A stretch of DNA of 64,000 bases from Helichrysum umbraculigerum (GCA_949592205.1 CATIUR010000005.1:128793277-128857276); one strand, 5' to 3'; positions 45,357 to 57,517 are shown, counted from the stretch's first letter. Program-made: numbers and translations. Notes: a model not told the origin generated them from the letters alone.

Positions 45357-47645
45357 TGTAACACCCCCAAATTCACTGTTTAGCGGAAGCAAGCTTTGGG
45401 GTGCTACTAATCAAATATCACAGCACAAAAGTAAAGCAAACGACATCTATATGCAACGTTTGTAAAATGTTACAAAAGTATTACATTGTTATCATCAAAT
45501 GTAAACAAGCTTCGAGTCCGTAAATGAGTTATCTAGAGATTCTAATACATAACTGATATAACCTAAAGTAATGCAAAAGAATCTCCAAAAGTAGTATGCA
45601 TGCGACTCGAGCTACCGATCCTGAGAGTGTGCAGTCCTACTACTGTTCCTGACCTGAGATACAATGCTAAAAAGTGTCAACCAAAAAGGTTGGTGAATCT
45701 TACAGGTTTAGTAGTAAAAGTATCAGTATGAATCACAAGTAAGTACCAGTGTAGCTAACAAGCCAAGTAAGTAAATCAGTAAACCATCACAAATGCCATG
45801 AGCTCACAAGTTGAAGCTTAACAGTGTAGTGTGAATGGTACAATCAAGTACCGTATCACGTACCCCCGTGAGTGCTATCCGAACACTCATATGTAACAAA
45901 TACTAATATGCCTGTTTCTACGATGAAATCCGTGGTAGCGATACTACCCCAGCCAGGGATTGTCAGTCCCAGATGGATCCATCTACTACTAATCGTGCTT
46001 AAGTCCATAACTAACAACTTATGATAGGAGGATTTCAGTGGATAAAAAGTACTCATGCAAAGTGTGTAAAAAGTAGTGTAATCAGTTCAGTACATTGTGT
46101 TCATACGTAAAACAGTAGCATGTATCTCACCCCAATAGAAAAACAGTAAAAGTGGGTTGTAAGACTCACTTGAGTCAAGCAAGTACGATACTTTCGTGTA
46201 AGCGAATAAGTATCCCGGATGTAAGTCCGTAGTGTCGGATGTAATTCCGTAAGTTGGTTCTCCGAACCCTGCAACCTTCTGGTGTCCGAAACGCACAAGG
46301 TTGTAAGTAAATAAGCAAATAAGTTGGTGTCTCGAAAGATCACCCGTGCTATTTGTCCACTCAACTAGGAAATGTCCAATTGTTTGTTTAGTAATTCGTT
46401 TGTAGTTTGAAACCAAGTATGGCCCGTTGGTGACGGTGTGTAATAATAAATATCAGAAGCATTATTGTTATGTTTCGATTCATTTGTATGCTCATAAAAG
46501 TGGTTGTTAACCATCCTTGCATTGGTTTAGTATTGTATTGATAAGTAAATTTCAAAGTGCTGAGAAATGTTGACTAAGTTTGACCGCGGACTGAGATCTC
46601 AGTTCGCAGAGCAGAACTCATCTCACAGGGAGAACTCATCTCACAGGACAGAACTCATCAACTCATCTCGCGGGGAGAACTCATCTCGCAGGACAGAACT
46701 CATCTCGCGGGGAAAACTCATCTCGCAAGACAGAACTCATCTCGCAGGATCAACCGTTAGTAGTTTCGTTTATGGTAAAATGGTCAAACAAGCTCGGTTT
46801 GACCCAAAAATTTTAGGGAAGCCTTAAATATGTTAGATAAGTTTTAGAAAGTTGTCTTTACGTTTTATTGTTGATCCGAAGTGTCGGATTTACGAAATTA
46901 CAAAAACAGCCCTTTGTTTAGGTCCTCGATTTTGTCGGTTGGTTTCGCCTCTAGCTTTTGACGGTTTCTAGTACGAATCAAGTTCCACAAAGATTACCAT
47001 GTGTTCTACTAGCTCTCTAGTACCTTACATAATTTTCCCAAGAATTATAGTGTCCATTTAGTTAGCTAAATAAAAATCGAGAGGCGTCGGGTCCGAAATC
47101 CGGCCAAAATAGTGATAGTCATACAAATCGGGTTTTCTAGGAGGATTGGTGTATTTCTGGAAAAAGTGCTCAACACGAAAGTTGTAGATAACGAAAATAC
47201 GAAGATTTTCTCTTTAGTTTCATGCATTTATCTTAAGTATACGATTTTATACGAATATTTCCGTGAGGCTGTTTTTCCAGCCAGGTTCTGTGATGTTTTT
47301 ATATATTTCGAAAATGAGTTTTAATCTTTCTTTTGGACACATTCCTAGTTAAATAAGAAACATAACATGTAAATACACATAGTATAAGTAAGATACATAA
47401 GGTGTGAAGTTCTTACAATTATATATATGGAAAGAAGAAGAAAAGTCGTTGTGAGCTCGATTCCTTGTGTTTTCTTGAAAATCTTGATGGTGGCTCTTGG
47501 TGGTTGAATGGTGGTCTTATGGTGGCTGATGGAGGCTATGATGGTGCTTGAAATTTCGTGGATAGGGGAGTGGGAGAGAAGAGATTGAGTAAGAAAGGAG
47601 GTAAATGAGAGATGGGGTGCAAAATGATGAGGTATGGTGATATAT
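45357..47645 (-). mobile_element. LTR C: long Ty3-type LTR, truncated on the right
   Basis: It starts TGTAACACCCCCAAATTC at 45357, the complement of the LTR B end. From 47179 it matches window bases 1-466, then stops matching at 47645 where Helitron sequence begins. About 0.74 kb is missing relative to LTR A. Confidence 0.82.
46585..46750. repeat. GAACTCATCTCGCAGGACA minisatellite in LTR C
   Basis: About eight units of roughly 19-20 bp, alternating GGGGAGAACTCATCTCGC and AGGACAGAACTCATCTCGC. It lies where LTR B has its GCGAG tract. Repetitive ORFs here are artefacts. Confidence 0.85.
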
Positions 47646-47939
47646 TAAAACTCGTTGAGCGTAAATTTGATTTTTTTGGTTCTTAAGCTATAGAATGTAA
47701 TATCCATTTGCTGCCCAATGCCTACCATCAATGTATTTGTAGTGATGACAGGGAAATAGGCTGCTAATTAAAAGTTGCCAGCAATTTTTATATGTAATAA
47801 TTATGATTTACACCAAGAACTAAAATATTATTGTATATATGTTTAAAGTTGTCTTGGTACAAACTTTGACACAAAATGGGATAAAGAAATTTTAAACTCC
47901 ACTCCTTGATTTGCATAGGTAAATGGTTCTTATTTTCAG

Positions 47940-48307
47940 GAGCCTTTGTTGATGGCAAGGCATAAATCTTTAACTTTAATTTGTATACAGTCTTTTAATT
48001 CCACATTATCTAATGAATAATATTGCATGTGAAGGTTAGCACCCTTCTATTTACCAAAATACCAAGGTCTTTTCATTGTTTCCCTCTCCAAGTTTTTTTT
48101 GGTTGTGTCTAACTTATTTCAGTAATAGAGTGAATTATCATTGTTGATCAATGTATTATGTGTAAATGCAATCAGTATGTCAGTATTGTACGTAGTATTA
48201 TCTTTTACTTTATATGTTATCTAATCATGGACTGCCGTAAATAGGTAAGGTACGATGATCGCATAACACTGATTTGGGGCAATCATGAGAGCCGACAGAT
48301 CATTCAG
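47940..48307 (+). pseudogene. Captured PP4/PP2A-type phosphatase catalytic-subunit fragment
   Basis: 48245-48307 is a 63-nt exon-like block preceded by an AG acceptor (AAATAG) and encodes VRY.DRITLIWGNHESRQIIQ. The GNHE(S)RQ sequence is the PPP-family metal-binding and catalytic motif, and the ITLI wording fits PP4 (PPX) better than PP2A. Arg before GNHE is Trp here. The donor that should follow reads ATATCA instead of GTATCA. A weaker upstream block after an AG acceptor (47940 on, FVDG) may be the decayed GDFVDRG exon. The rest of the phosphatase is absent. Confidence 0.62.
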
Positions 48308-49518
48308 ATATCAGATTGTAATTGATTAACGGCTTGATTATTGAGTGTTTTTAGAGCTCACCACTTTCTCATATGGTAGGTATATGGTCTCAAGTAAACA
48401 TCAGAAGCATAGACTCTGTTATGCGCCATGTAACGCTTGGACCAAAAATCTTTTGAAAATTGATGTTCGGAATGTTAGCAAACATTTTTAGAGCTGAAAG
48501 CAATGAGCTATGAGTGCAATAGCAGATATATTTCTCATATATCTTGATGTTTCTGATGTGGCTAGATCTTATTTAAAACGCAAAAGAGTGAGGAGTGTAT
48601 GTGATTTATACTTGTAATTCTGGAATGGGCATGTACAAGAAACAGGTCAAGGAGTTGTATTGAATAGAACCTATCCACGAGTTTTTGCCTAAATTCGATT
48701 CACTATGAACACATTGACAACACTTTATACAGGTTGCAAATCCATCTTTGTAGTTGATTCCTTTTCCAGCAAGGTAAGGTGCCACTCACATCTTTTTATA
48801 TTTTGGTAGGTGCCACTCACATCGAAGGCTATAATATACTTACTCATTTACTGATTTTTTTAAACCTGTTTTCCATCTCACCAACCATATTATATATTTC
48901 TTACTTTCCATATTATTACAGCTGATTAGTGAGTATCACAGGGTTACTTTCAAAATACACTTGAGCTGAGATGTAAAATTTCTTATGAGAACTAAGATCA
49001 TATTTTCCCGCATCAATTTTGGAGCTGATCAGCATGTCTTTATTTCATCAACATATCGTTTGGAACACCTTTGATTTTATGGATTGAAGTCCTAAACATA
49101 TCTATTATTCTAATTGTAGTTGGCGTTCTTTGGTTTTTTTATTAATATTAAAGGAGATTTTTGCTCCAACATATAAACTGAAATCTATATATCCTAGACA
49201 TCTAGCCGTGGTTGACTTATTAGGTGGCCACATTAAATTAAGGCAACTACAATTTTATATGACCATCTATGCATATTAATATCAATGAACTATTTTTATT
49301 ATATCCTATACATACAATCGTTTAAATTAAAAATTATATATCGAGCATATATTCCAAAAATAAATGGGATAACTTACTAAACAATCCTTACAACTTACAC
49401 ATCTACCCTATATAAGTTCGATTATTGTTGGATGTATTTGTATTGGAAGCAATTGAGTGTCTACTCAAATAAAAAATGTCTGATCGACATGTACATAACA
49501 ACCGTATAAGAAGGGTCG
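48308..49518 (+). other. Helitron interior without recognisable genes
   Basis: AT-rich, intron-like or intergenic sequence. A CCTATATAAGTTCG box at about 49408 precedes the PB1-like fragment and could be a captured promoter. Nothing else supported. Confidence 0.4.
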
Positions 49519-49979
49519 TTGCTCCAAAGTAATAAATTTAATGTTATTTTCCGAATTATATGCCTTCGGTATTGTTCCACTAATTTGCAATTTTATTGGC
49601 TTTATTCTGACTTTAATGCCAGTGTTGATCACCATGTCCAACGAATGATCGACGTATGTGTGCATTATGATGGCCACATGTATCGTACAGCTTATGGATT
49701 TGAGTATTTAAATGGGAAGGAACAATGATGTGTTCGATTCGGCCAAACGAATTTACAATAGAATATGTAAATCAATGGCTTTTTGCAGATATTCATGTTA
49801 TTTTACCTCAACATTGGTATGTAGCTAGGTATCCACTACGCAACCTTAATGAATGTAATTCACTCTTAAGAATGACTCATGACACTGACCTACAAGATTT
49901 GCTATCAATTGGTGAACGGCACGGCTTAATAGATTTGTATATTTTAGATCGACATCAGATTCCAAACCTGCAACATTGA
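49519..49979 (+). pseudogene. Possible PB1-like / MULE N-terminal domain fragment, one frameshift
   Basis: The first frame contains IDVCVHYDGHMY and FEYLNGKEQ. The overlapping second frame (from 49725) has NEFTIEYVNQWL, HWYVARYPLRNLNE, DTDLQDLLSIGE and LIDLYILDR. This order (a V.HYDG strand, YL.GK, a helix, then D.D...L and IDLYI) recalls the PB1-like domain found at the N-terminus of plant Mutator-like transposase proteins. There is no transposase catalytic domain downstream. The assignment is from pattern memory only. Confidence 0.4.
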
Positions 49980-50230
49980 CAATAAATTGTTTACTCCAAC
50001 ACACATTTTAGTAATCGTTTGATGTACTATTCATGTGTTCGCATATTTCATTTTTAAAAATGATCGCATTTTATGTCCTTTCAAACAAAGTCATTTTACG
50101 TGGTACACAATGCATAAGTTTTATATTAAAACATGTAATGTTTACTACATTCGGTACATTCTTTTTATTTCGATCAAATGAACAAGAAAAATTTAACCGA
50201 GCCCCGCAAAATTTGCAGGCTATAAACTAG

Positions 50231-51655
50231 TTACTAAGTATTACACAGTTTGTATTACATAACAGTAATAGAGTTAAGTGTAAATTATAAAAGTTTATCA
50301 ATATAATTCGAAAACAGTAATTGTGCATGCGTCTCTCCCCTAAAACAGTAAAACAGTTGAAAGAGTGGAGCTATGAACTCACCTGTGAGTCGTTAGCGAT
50401 CCTACGATACGCGTGTCGTCACAATGGTAACCTCCTAGTGCCCTAAACACGTGAGGTTATATGAGTAAGAGACAAATCAGTTTGTCTAAACGAGTTGTGT
50501 AAATATTCATTCGTCGTTCTGGTTTGGAAACCATGTACGGGGGTCCGGGGGCAGCGCCCCTGGTAGCGGGGTCCAAGGCGTGGCAACCCCTGGCGGGGTC
50601 CAAGGGGAAGTAAAATCAAGTGGTAAAATACTTAGTGAAATCATGTGTTTTTAAGGGTCTGTGACCTGCGACATTAAGTGTGATGCTATGTGCGACATAA
50701 GGACTTGTGTTGCTTCGTGCGACTTTCGCAATTGAATGCGACATTGTGTGTTGTGTCGCAATGTGCGACGTTCAAATTTACTGTGACATTGTGGTTTACG
50801 TCGCACCATGCGACATCATTAGATTTTTATGACATTATGTTGCGACATTGACAATCTGGCAGCACTGTTTTTGCTCCCTGCGACATCAGTACCTATTCGA
50901 CAATTTCAAGTTTCAAATCGAGTTTTGGTTCGATTTTTGGGCGTTTTGATGTTATACAAAGCTACTAACATGTATTTCTAAGTAATCTAAGTGATTTCTA
51001 GTAATAGAAACGATTTCTAGATAGAGAAAGAGAGAATCTTACTTTTCAGGAAAAATGGAGAGGATGAAGATGATGTGAAGATGATGATGATAGTGAAGTT
51101 GCTGTTGTTGTTCTTGATGATGATTCCGAAAATGGTGATGCCGGTTTTTTTGTTTTGATGATGATGGTGGCAGTGGGAGTGTAAACCGAGAGAGAGAGAG
51201 ATTGAGATAGAGATGTGTGTGTGTTTGGTGTAAGAATGAAAAACCAAAAATAGGAATGAGGGGTGTATGGGGATGGCCGGGCCATCCTTGGTGGGTGGGT
51301 TGGTTGTCCCCAATTGTTGTGTTAAATGCCCGTGTTTGTTTACGCGATCGTATAAAAATGTATTATTTTTAAATTTCTAAATTTTATTAATATTCTTTCG
51401 AAATGTTTTCGAGTTGAAATAAAATGTTTGTGTTAAAATTTTATAACCTATTTTCGCGCGGTTTCATTTTTGTAAAACACATTCTAAATGAAACGAAATG
51501 TGTTTAAATGTTTCCGGAGTAACTAGATATCGTTCGCATTATATATATTTATATATATAAAATTTTGAATACTTTGATTTTTAAATGCAAACTAAGTACG
51601 AATGTTTGAAGTTTAAAGTGGGCGTGAAAATTGTACTTTTTGACCGGGTGTCACA
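50231..51655 (-). mobile_element. Duplicate of solo LTR (matches 6181-7646), left part missing
   Basis: It matches 6181-7646 with scattered substitutions and ends GGGTGTCACA followed by the same GATTG (51656-51660). This copy keeps the CA terminus that is CC at 7646. Confidence 0.9.
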
Positions 51656-52513
51656 GATTGTGTGGAAGACTCTGTTTTGTATTAAAACTTAGCATTGATG
51701 GGGTATGAGGGTGAATGTACAAAATTATACTTTTTACAAAGGTCTTCTCTTTCCCACAATGGAACTTTTTAATACATACAATACAACAATATTTATCTTC
51801 CAAAAGAACAGCTTGGAATGAGTGTGGTAGTGCAATTGCGTCTGCAATTATATGCCTAGCTACAAACCAACTCTTTAATTTTTCAAAAATCATTTTTAAT
51901 GGAATGCTCAGAAAGCTTGAGCAATCTGCTGAGAAAAAGTTTTTGATGTATCCAAAGTTTGTGCAGACTATTTTAAAAGAAGAAATAACTGATTTATCTG
52001 CACAACCTGAAGTTTTTGTTGTTTTGTCTTATAAACCAAATGTTTTTGCTAATATGAGGAGACAGAACAAGGGATTTTCTGATAAGGTCATAGCATTGTT
52101 TTCTACAATGCTTGTTGTACCTTCTACCAATGCTGAAGAGGTAGACACATCCACTACCTCCCAACCACAAATGTTGGTAAAACTGCCAAGAGAAAACAAG
52201 GGACCCCTAAACCAACCAAGCCAAAGGCTAAAAAGCCAAAACAACAGGCATCTGAAGCTCCTGCTGTTCAGATGTCTCAGCCATAAATTATATAGGAGGT
52301 GGTCCATATGGAGATGGAGGACCATTTGGAGAGGGCTGCTACTACTGCTACTACCCCACTGGGAGAGCAGGACACTAGTATCAACACTAGGACCCAATCC
52401 AAGGCAACTTCTACTGTAGAGGTGACAATTGGAATTTCTAATGCATAAATTTTGGTTGATACTGATGTGGAAGAAGGACCCAGGTGCCTAAAAGCCATGG
52501 GGGCTACTATTGC
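51656..52513 (+). pseudogene. Duplicate of Sirevirus post-pol ORF, middle part
   Basis: It matches 7647-8505. One open frame of 234 codons (51715-52419) covers FPQWNFLIHTIQQ through KVIALFSTMLVVPS. A one-base deletion at about 52163 (CCCAACC versus CCCAATCC) shifts the basic region out of frame. CAG is retained where copy 1 has TAG at 8261, but the copy has its own TAA (about 52284). Decay after duplication was therefore independent. Confidence 0.85.
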
Positions 52514-53401
52514 TAGGGGTGTACGTTTGGTTGGTTTACGGTTTATTTGGTTTAATCGGTTTGGATAAATCGATTTTACAGAAATATTTTTTAATCACCA
52601 ATAAACAAACCAAATGTGTCAAAACCAAACCAATCCAACCAAAAATGAAATCGGTTTATATGGGTTGGTTCTCCAATAAACCATATTAAAAACTCAGATG
52701 AAAAATTAAACTGTCAAATTAAATAACGGAACGTATGTATGCCTGGCTTTTGTTTTTGTTAACATGGCAAAGTGACATAACATATATAACTATTGTACAA
52801 ATGAAAAACTCTCATCCTTTATATAAGTCTAAGCAAACTTAGAAACTGATAAGTGATGAATATCATTGATGCATCATACCAAGTTCTTAGAAACTAGTCA
52901 TTAAAATGAAATCAAAACCAACGAACATACTAAGTTCCAAATAAGAATAAATCAAAATAAGAAATAATCCATACTTAAAATACCAAGAACGGTGAATTCT
53001 AGTACCCACTTTGAAATGGTTAACTTGTAATAGTGAATTGATTTGTGAATACTCAAATGACATATTTATGGTGGAGCATCAATGATCAAATTGTAGAATC
53101 GGGCTTGATTTTAGTTTGAATGAAAGAACTTGCAAAAGTTAGAGATTGAGTCACCTTTAAATTTCGTTTGACAAGAGGAACTTGCAAAGAACAAATGTTC
53201 CAATATTTTATTGGATGGTTTCATATATTGTAAAATAAGACACACTTTAAAAAAATGATTGGTATGATTAAATTAGTAGGCCTAAATATAGGCCTAAAAC
53301 TTTGATTGGTGGGGGTGAAAAATTGATTGGGTGAGATTAAGAAAGAGAAAAAAATCAACCAATCAGAATATTAGGTCCAGTTTTAGGCATATGTAAGTAG
53401 G
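52514..53401. mobile_element. Duplicate hAT element, left part
   Basis: It starts TAGGGGTGTACG after the ACTATTGC duplication (52506-52513) and runs to GTAGG (53397-53401). Its right part lies beyond the copia insertion and is not present in the window. Confidence 0.85.
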
Positions 53402-56172
53402 TGTGACACCGGCATTTTAGGCCGTCATTATTTCGCCTAACCACATCATTAATATATGTATTAGTCAAATATAGGAATAAATACATATATTCATTTAGTA
53501 TATTCATATATATACATGCGAACCCGAGTCATTTAAAAATCTCGTGACAACAAATCTGAAGGAACCCGAAAGTACAAACGCGGACGTTGGTGATAAAAAC
53601 TTTTCTGAATGATGTTGTATTATTAAAAATAAACCTTATTTACCTGGATAATAATTAATCATTTGAACACATATTTCGTTTTATTTAAAATGTGTTCTAT
53701 CCGATTGAAACCACGCGAAACAAAGTTATAATTTTATAACTCCAATAATGTATTTTTATAAAATACTTTGACTCAAAAATATTTTGACTATACATTAATA
53801 AATTTATAAATTAAAAATATTTTACAATTATACGATCGGGTAAGAAAACACGGGCTTTTAGCACTGCAAGTAGGGGACAACCAACCCACCCACCAAGGAT
53901 GGGCCGGCCATCCCTTATACTCCCACCCCTCAACCCCTTTTGTCTTCATTTTTACCGAACAAAAAAAAAACACACACACACACACACATCTATATCCATC
54001 CACCTCTCTCTCTCTCTCGGTTTATACATATCACCACCAACCATCATCATCAAAAATCAACAACAGCAAATCGGCATCAGTAGCAACAGCAAATCATCAC
54101 CACCTTCATCATCATCCTCATCAACATCGTGTCCCACCATCATCATCTCCATTCGGTCACCATCTTCATCTGTAAGAAATCCTTCACTTTTCATTAAATT
54201 TCGTGATTAGAAACACTTAAAATATCATGTTTTAACATTATACCAACGAGATTTGGTCCAAAAATATGTTAGATTGTGTTTTTGGGTGAAAAATGTTCGA
54301 TCAGTCCGTTGTGTCGCAGAGGCCCAAAAACAGTGCTGCGACATAGCCAATGTCGCAGATTAATGTCGCAATAATTAATTATGTCGCATGGTGCGACACA
54401 AGCCATTATCTCGCAGCAAATCCGAACGTCGCACATAGCAACACAACACACTATGTCGCATTAAATTGCGAATGTCGCACATAGCGACACAATCTCCTAT
54501 GTCACACCTAGTTTCGCAATTCTCAGAACCTTAAAAACACATGTTTTTTATTAAGTGTCGAGACTAAGATTTTACCACCTGATTTTACTCCGAATTTGGA
54601 TTTCGGATGCGTTTTTACTAAAGCAATATAGTAGAAATAAAAATTTTCCAAGCTGACCTGGCAGCTCGACCCCCGCCAAGGGTTGCCACCCCTTGGACCC
54701 CGCTACCAGGGGCGCCGCCCCTGAACCCCCGTACACCATTTCATACTTTATCAAAGTACAATGGGACAAATATAATAATAATGTTTTCAGAGATTATTAT
54801 TACAAACCGTCACCAACGGGCCGTACACTATTTCTAAACTTAAGCAACAAACGAATACTCGAACAACTAGTTTATACAGACTGATTAATCGCTAATCGCT
54901 TACTTATATAACCTCGCATGTTTAGAACACCAGGAGGTTACTATTGGCACGACACGCGTATCTTAGGATTGCTCGCTCCTACAGGTGAGTTCATAGCCCC
55001 CACATTTTAACTGTTTTATAAATTTTGGAGTGAGAACGCATGCTCTCGTTTTACTCGGTTTTCATTGTTTATTGAGTAAACAAAACATTTAACCGACATA
55101 TGATAAACATGTTATGATTTGACATCAACAGGTTTTTCCTAATATACTTAAAATTACTAAGTATTCCAGAGTTAGTAAATACCCAGAATTGTACAAGTAC
55201 AACCTCCTAGGGACTATTGGTCTCTCTACACCTATGCTCTACAAACACTAGGTTTATGCTAGTACATTATACTATATCCCAGACAACTGAGTGATGGTTA
55301 TACATACTTAGGCGAGTCATGCTACACCCTATATCTAAGTGATGAATGTGCATACTTAGATACATTGTGCTACACCTGAATGTTGCGTGACAACTTTGGG
55401 TACTTGTTTATGATTTACACATACAATATTACCATAGGGTAATACATTGGTTAAACATTGTGCTGTGATTGCATCTGTTGATTATGTGCATATACTGTTT
55501 GGCACGTTGTGCTACTTCCGGGCTCTGTGAGCTACTTTCGGGCACGCTGTGCTACTTCCGGGCACGTTGTGCTACTTCCGGGTACGTTGTGCTACTTTCG
55601 GGCTCTGTGAGCTACTTCCGGGCACATTATGCTACTTCCGGGCACACTGTGCTACTTCCGGGCACGTTGTGCTACTTCCGGGCTCTGTGAGCTACTTCTG
55701 GGCACTATGTGCTACTTCCGATTTACATGTACACTTGCTATATACACGTGTACACTTTATATGCATACATGATTACATTGTTAGGCACGAGGTGCCACAC
55801 CCGATTTCCATATGCATACATGATTACACTGTTGGGCACGTGGTGCCACACTCGATTACTATATGTATTCATGATTACACCCTCAAGCACGAAATGCTAC
55901 CCCGACTCTTATATGCATACATGATTCTGTTAGGCACATAGTGCCACTTTTGATTCTCATATATAAACATGATAACCTGATAGGTCGTTGAGTACGTAGT
56001 ACTGCCTCCAACATCTCTATGAGTTATGAGAACTAGATCTGGCAGTGTGCGACTCCGAAAAGTAGTACAAACATGGAAGCACTTAGGGATTCTATTAGAA
56101 CTAACCTATCGGATTAGGTCATAAGGTTATAACCACTTTCATATCAACTACACATTGGTGTCATAAACATAT
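53402..56172 (+). mobile_element. Duplicate of solo LTR (matches 9394-12214), cut by copia
   Basis: It starts TGTGACACC at 53402 and follows copy 1 through the GCGACAT tract, GC module and 20-bp minisatellite (55501-55719). It breaks at CATAT (56168-56172), where the copia LTR begins. The intact site in copy 1 is 12210-12214. Confidence 0.9.
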
Positions 56173-56919
56173 TGTTATGAAATAGATAAACAACAACTTA
56201 TAATAATTACAATATAATCAGGAAGTATTAATAAACAGTATATGTTCGTATAGTATATCAGTACATATAGATATATATATTACAGAATCAAAAGTCAATA
56301 AATAAGAAACTGACTTGATTACAGCGAATGATTATTACAGCAACGATTGAGGCCTGCTACGCAGTGTCCTAAGACAGAAATTGCTCCGGTATGCAACTGT
56401 CTAGAGGATACAACAATCAATCAAGTTGAAACTTGATTCCAGCGAATTTAATTAAAGAATGTGATGGATGATTTTTCAATGAGTATGTTTCTGTTTTTCT
56501 CTGTCTTGATCTCGTGTGTTGAATACATATATATATGCAGCGCACAGACACAACCATTCGTGAATCGTTGTATCTATTTAACAGTTGTAACTGTTTGCAA
56601 AACGACACCCTAATATATGAATTCGTTTCTGTGCAATGGGTTAAAAACGGGTCATCAAAAAGGTGTCTAAATGGGTCGAATTTAATTCATAAGACCCCAA
56701 GAGCCCCAAGGCCCAAGGCCCATCTTTTGACCCTTTAATATATATGTATTTATATAGCAATCTAGCCCAAATCAACCCACACAATTCAATTCCAAGCCCA
56801 ATATCTAGCCTTGATCCAAATTGAATATTAATGAGTGTATGGGTTTATAAATAGATCAAATGTTTGATCTTGCTCCTATGTGGGAACAAATGTTTCCCAA
56901 ATTAAGGCAAGTTCCAACA
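56173..56919 (-). repeat. Copia element 1, 3' LTR (747 bp)
   Basis: In element orientation it starts TGTTGGAACTTGCC (56919) and ends CATAACA (56173). A TATA-rich box lies at about 56524-56538. The polypurine tract just upstream on the minus strand is AAATGTGGGGTAT (56932-56920). Left target sequence CATAT. Confidence 0.88.
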
Positions 56920-57061
56920 ATACCCCACATTTTCTATTCAAACACCAACAATACCCACATTTGAATAGAAAATAAGATAATCAGAAATTACGTATTGTTC
57001 ATCATCCATCATAGTAATATGATATGCATCAGAATAGGTGTCTTTTGGACTTGAACCTTTC

Positions 57062-57334
57062 CTAGTGAATATTCATCGGATCTACTTTGTGGGTGGTGAA
57101 CATCAGTCTTGAACCAACCACGTTTTGTAGTAAATCAAGACAATGAATATCACACATATCATATTTGAGGTTAATTAAATTCTTACCGTTGTGTTCATTT
57201 CGGTCGTGAACATATCCTTGCTTCGTGAGAATTTTAGAGAACGTAGCCATTTGGTTCCCAAAGATGCGACCACACATCAATCTCATATAGGTAATGCCAA
57301 TCAAGAATATTCCGTAGTATTCCACTGTAAACAA
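57062..57334 (-). CDS. Small sense ORF downstream of copia pol (90 residues), unknown
   Basis: It begins MFTVEYYGIFLIGITYMRL, with a hydrophobic start, then CGRIFGNQMATFSKIL and a His/Asp/Cys-rich end. It is identical in the second copy (62457-62729), but the copies are too young for that to show selection. It may be fortuitous. No family recognised. Confidence 0.25.
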   Translation of the reverse strand: MFTVEYYGIFLIGITYMRLMCGRIFGNQMATFSKILTKQGYVHDRNEHNGKNLINLKYDMCDIHCLDLLQNVVGSRLMFTTHKVDPMNIH

Positions 57335-57517
57335 GCTATTAGCATTATTAAGAATTGAAATAAATTCATCCCTAAATCATCAACGGAAACACACATTGTA
57401 TAGGAATGGGCATACCTGTGTGTTAGTATTATTGAGCTTTCCCCAACTAGTTTGCCTATTGAACCTAGACCATGGGATCTCCAATGTTGCTAGGTTAGGT
57501 TTCCGCCGAGTAATTGC

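Larger units (their letters stand above)
47646..50230 (+). mobile_element. 5'-truncated Helitron with captured gene fragments
   Basis: The 3' end is a textbook Helitron terminus: a hairpin AGCCCCGCAAAATTTGCAGGCT (arms AGCC-CGCAAA, positions 50200-50221), then ATAAACTAG ending at 50230, followed by host T. The undisrupted target is present at 6180/6181 (A|T), which fixes the 3' boundary. The expected 5' TC terminus is not seen: the left junction is directly with truncated LTR C, so a deletion removed the 5' end. Contents include a phosphatase exon (48245-48307) and a PB1-like fragment (49519-49979). No Rep/helicase ORF, so non-autonomous. Confidence 0.72.

Noticed and set aside
46567..46827. 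ORF encoding NSSHRTELI-type repeats
   Set aside because: Translation of the LTR C minisatellite.
47646..47700. A Helitron 5' TC terminus at the left junction
   Set aside because: No TC start adjoins an A at the LTR C junction; the sequence reads ATTAAAACTCG, so the 5' end is considered lost.
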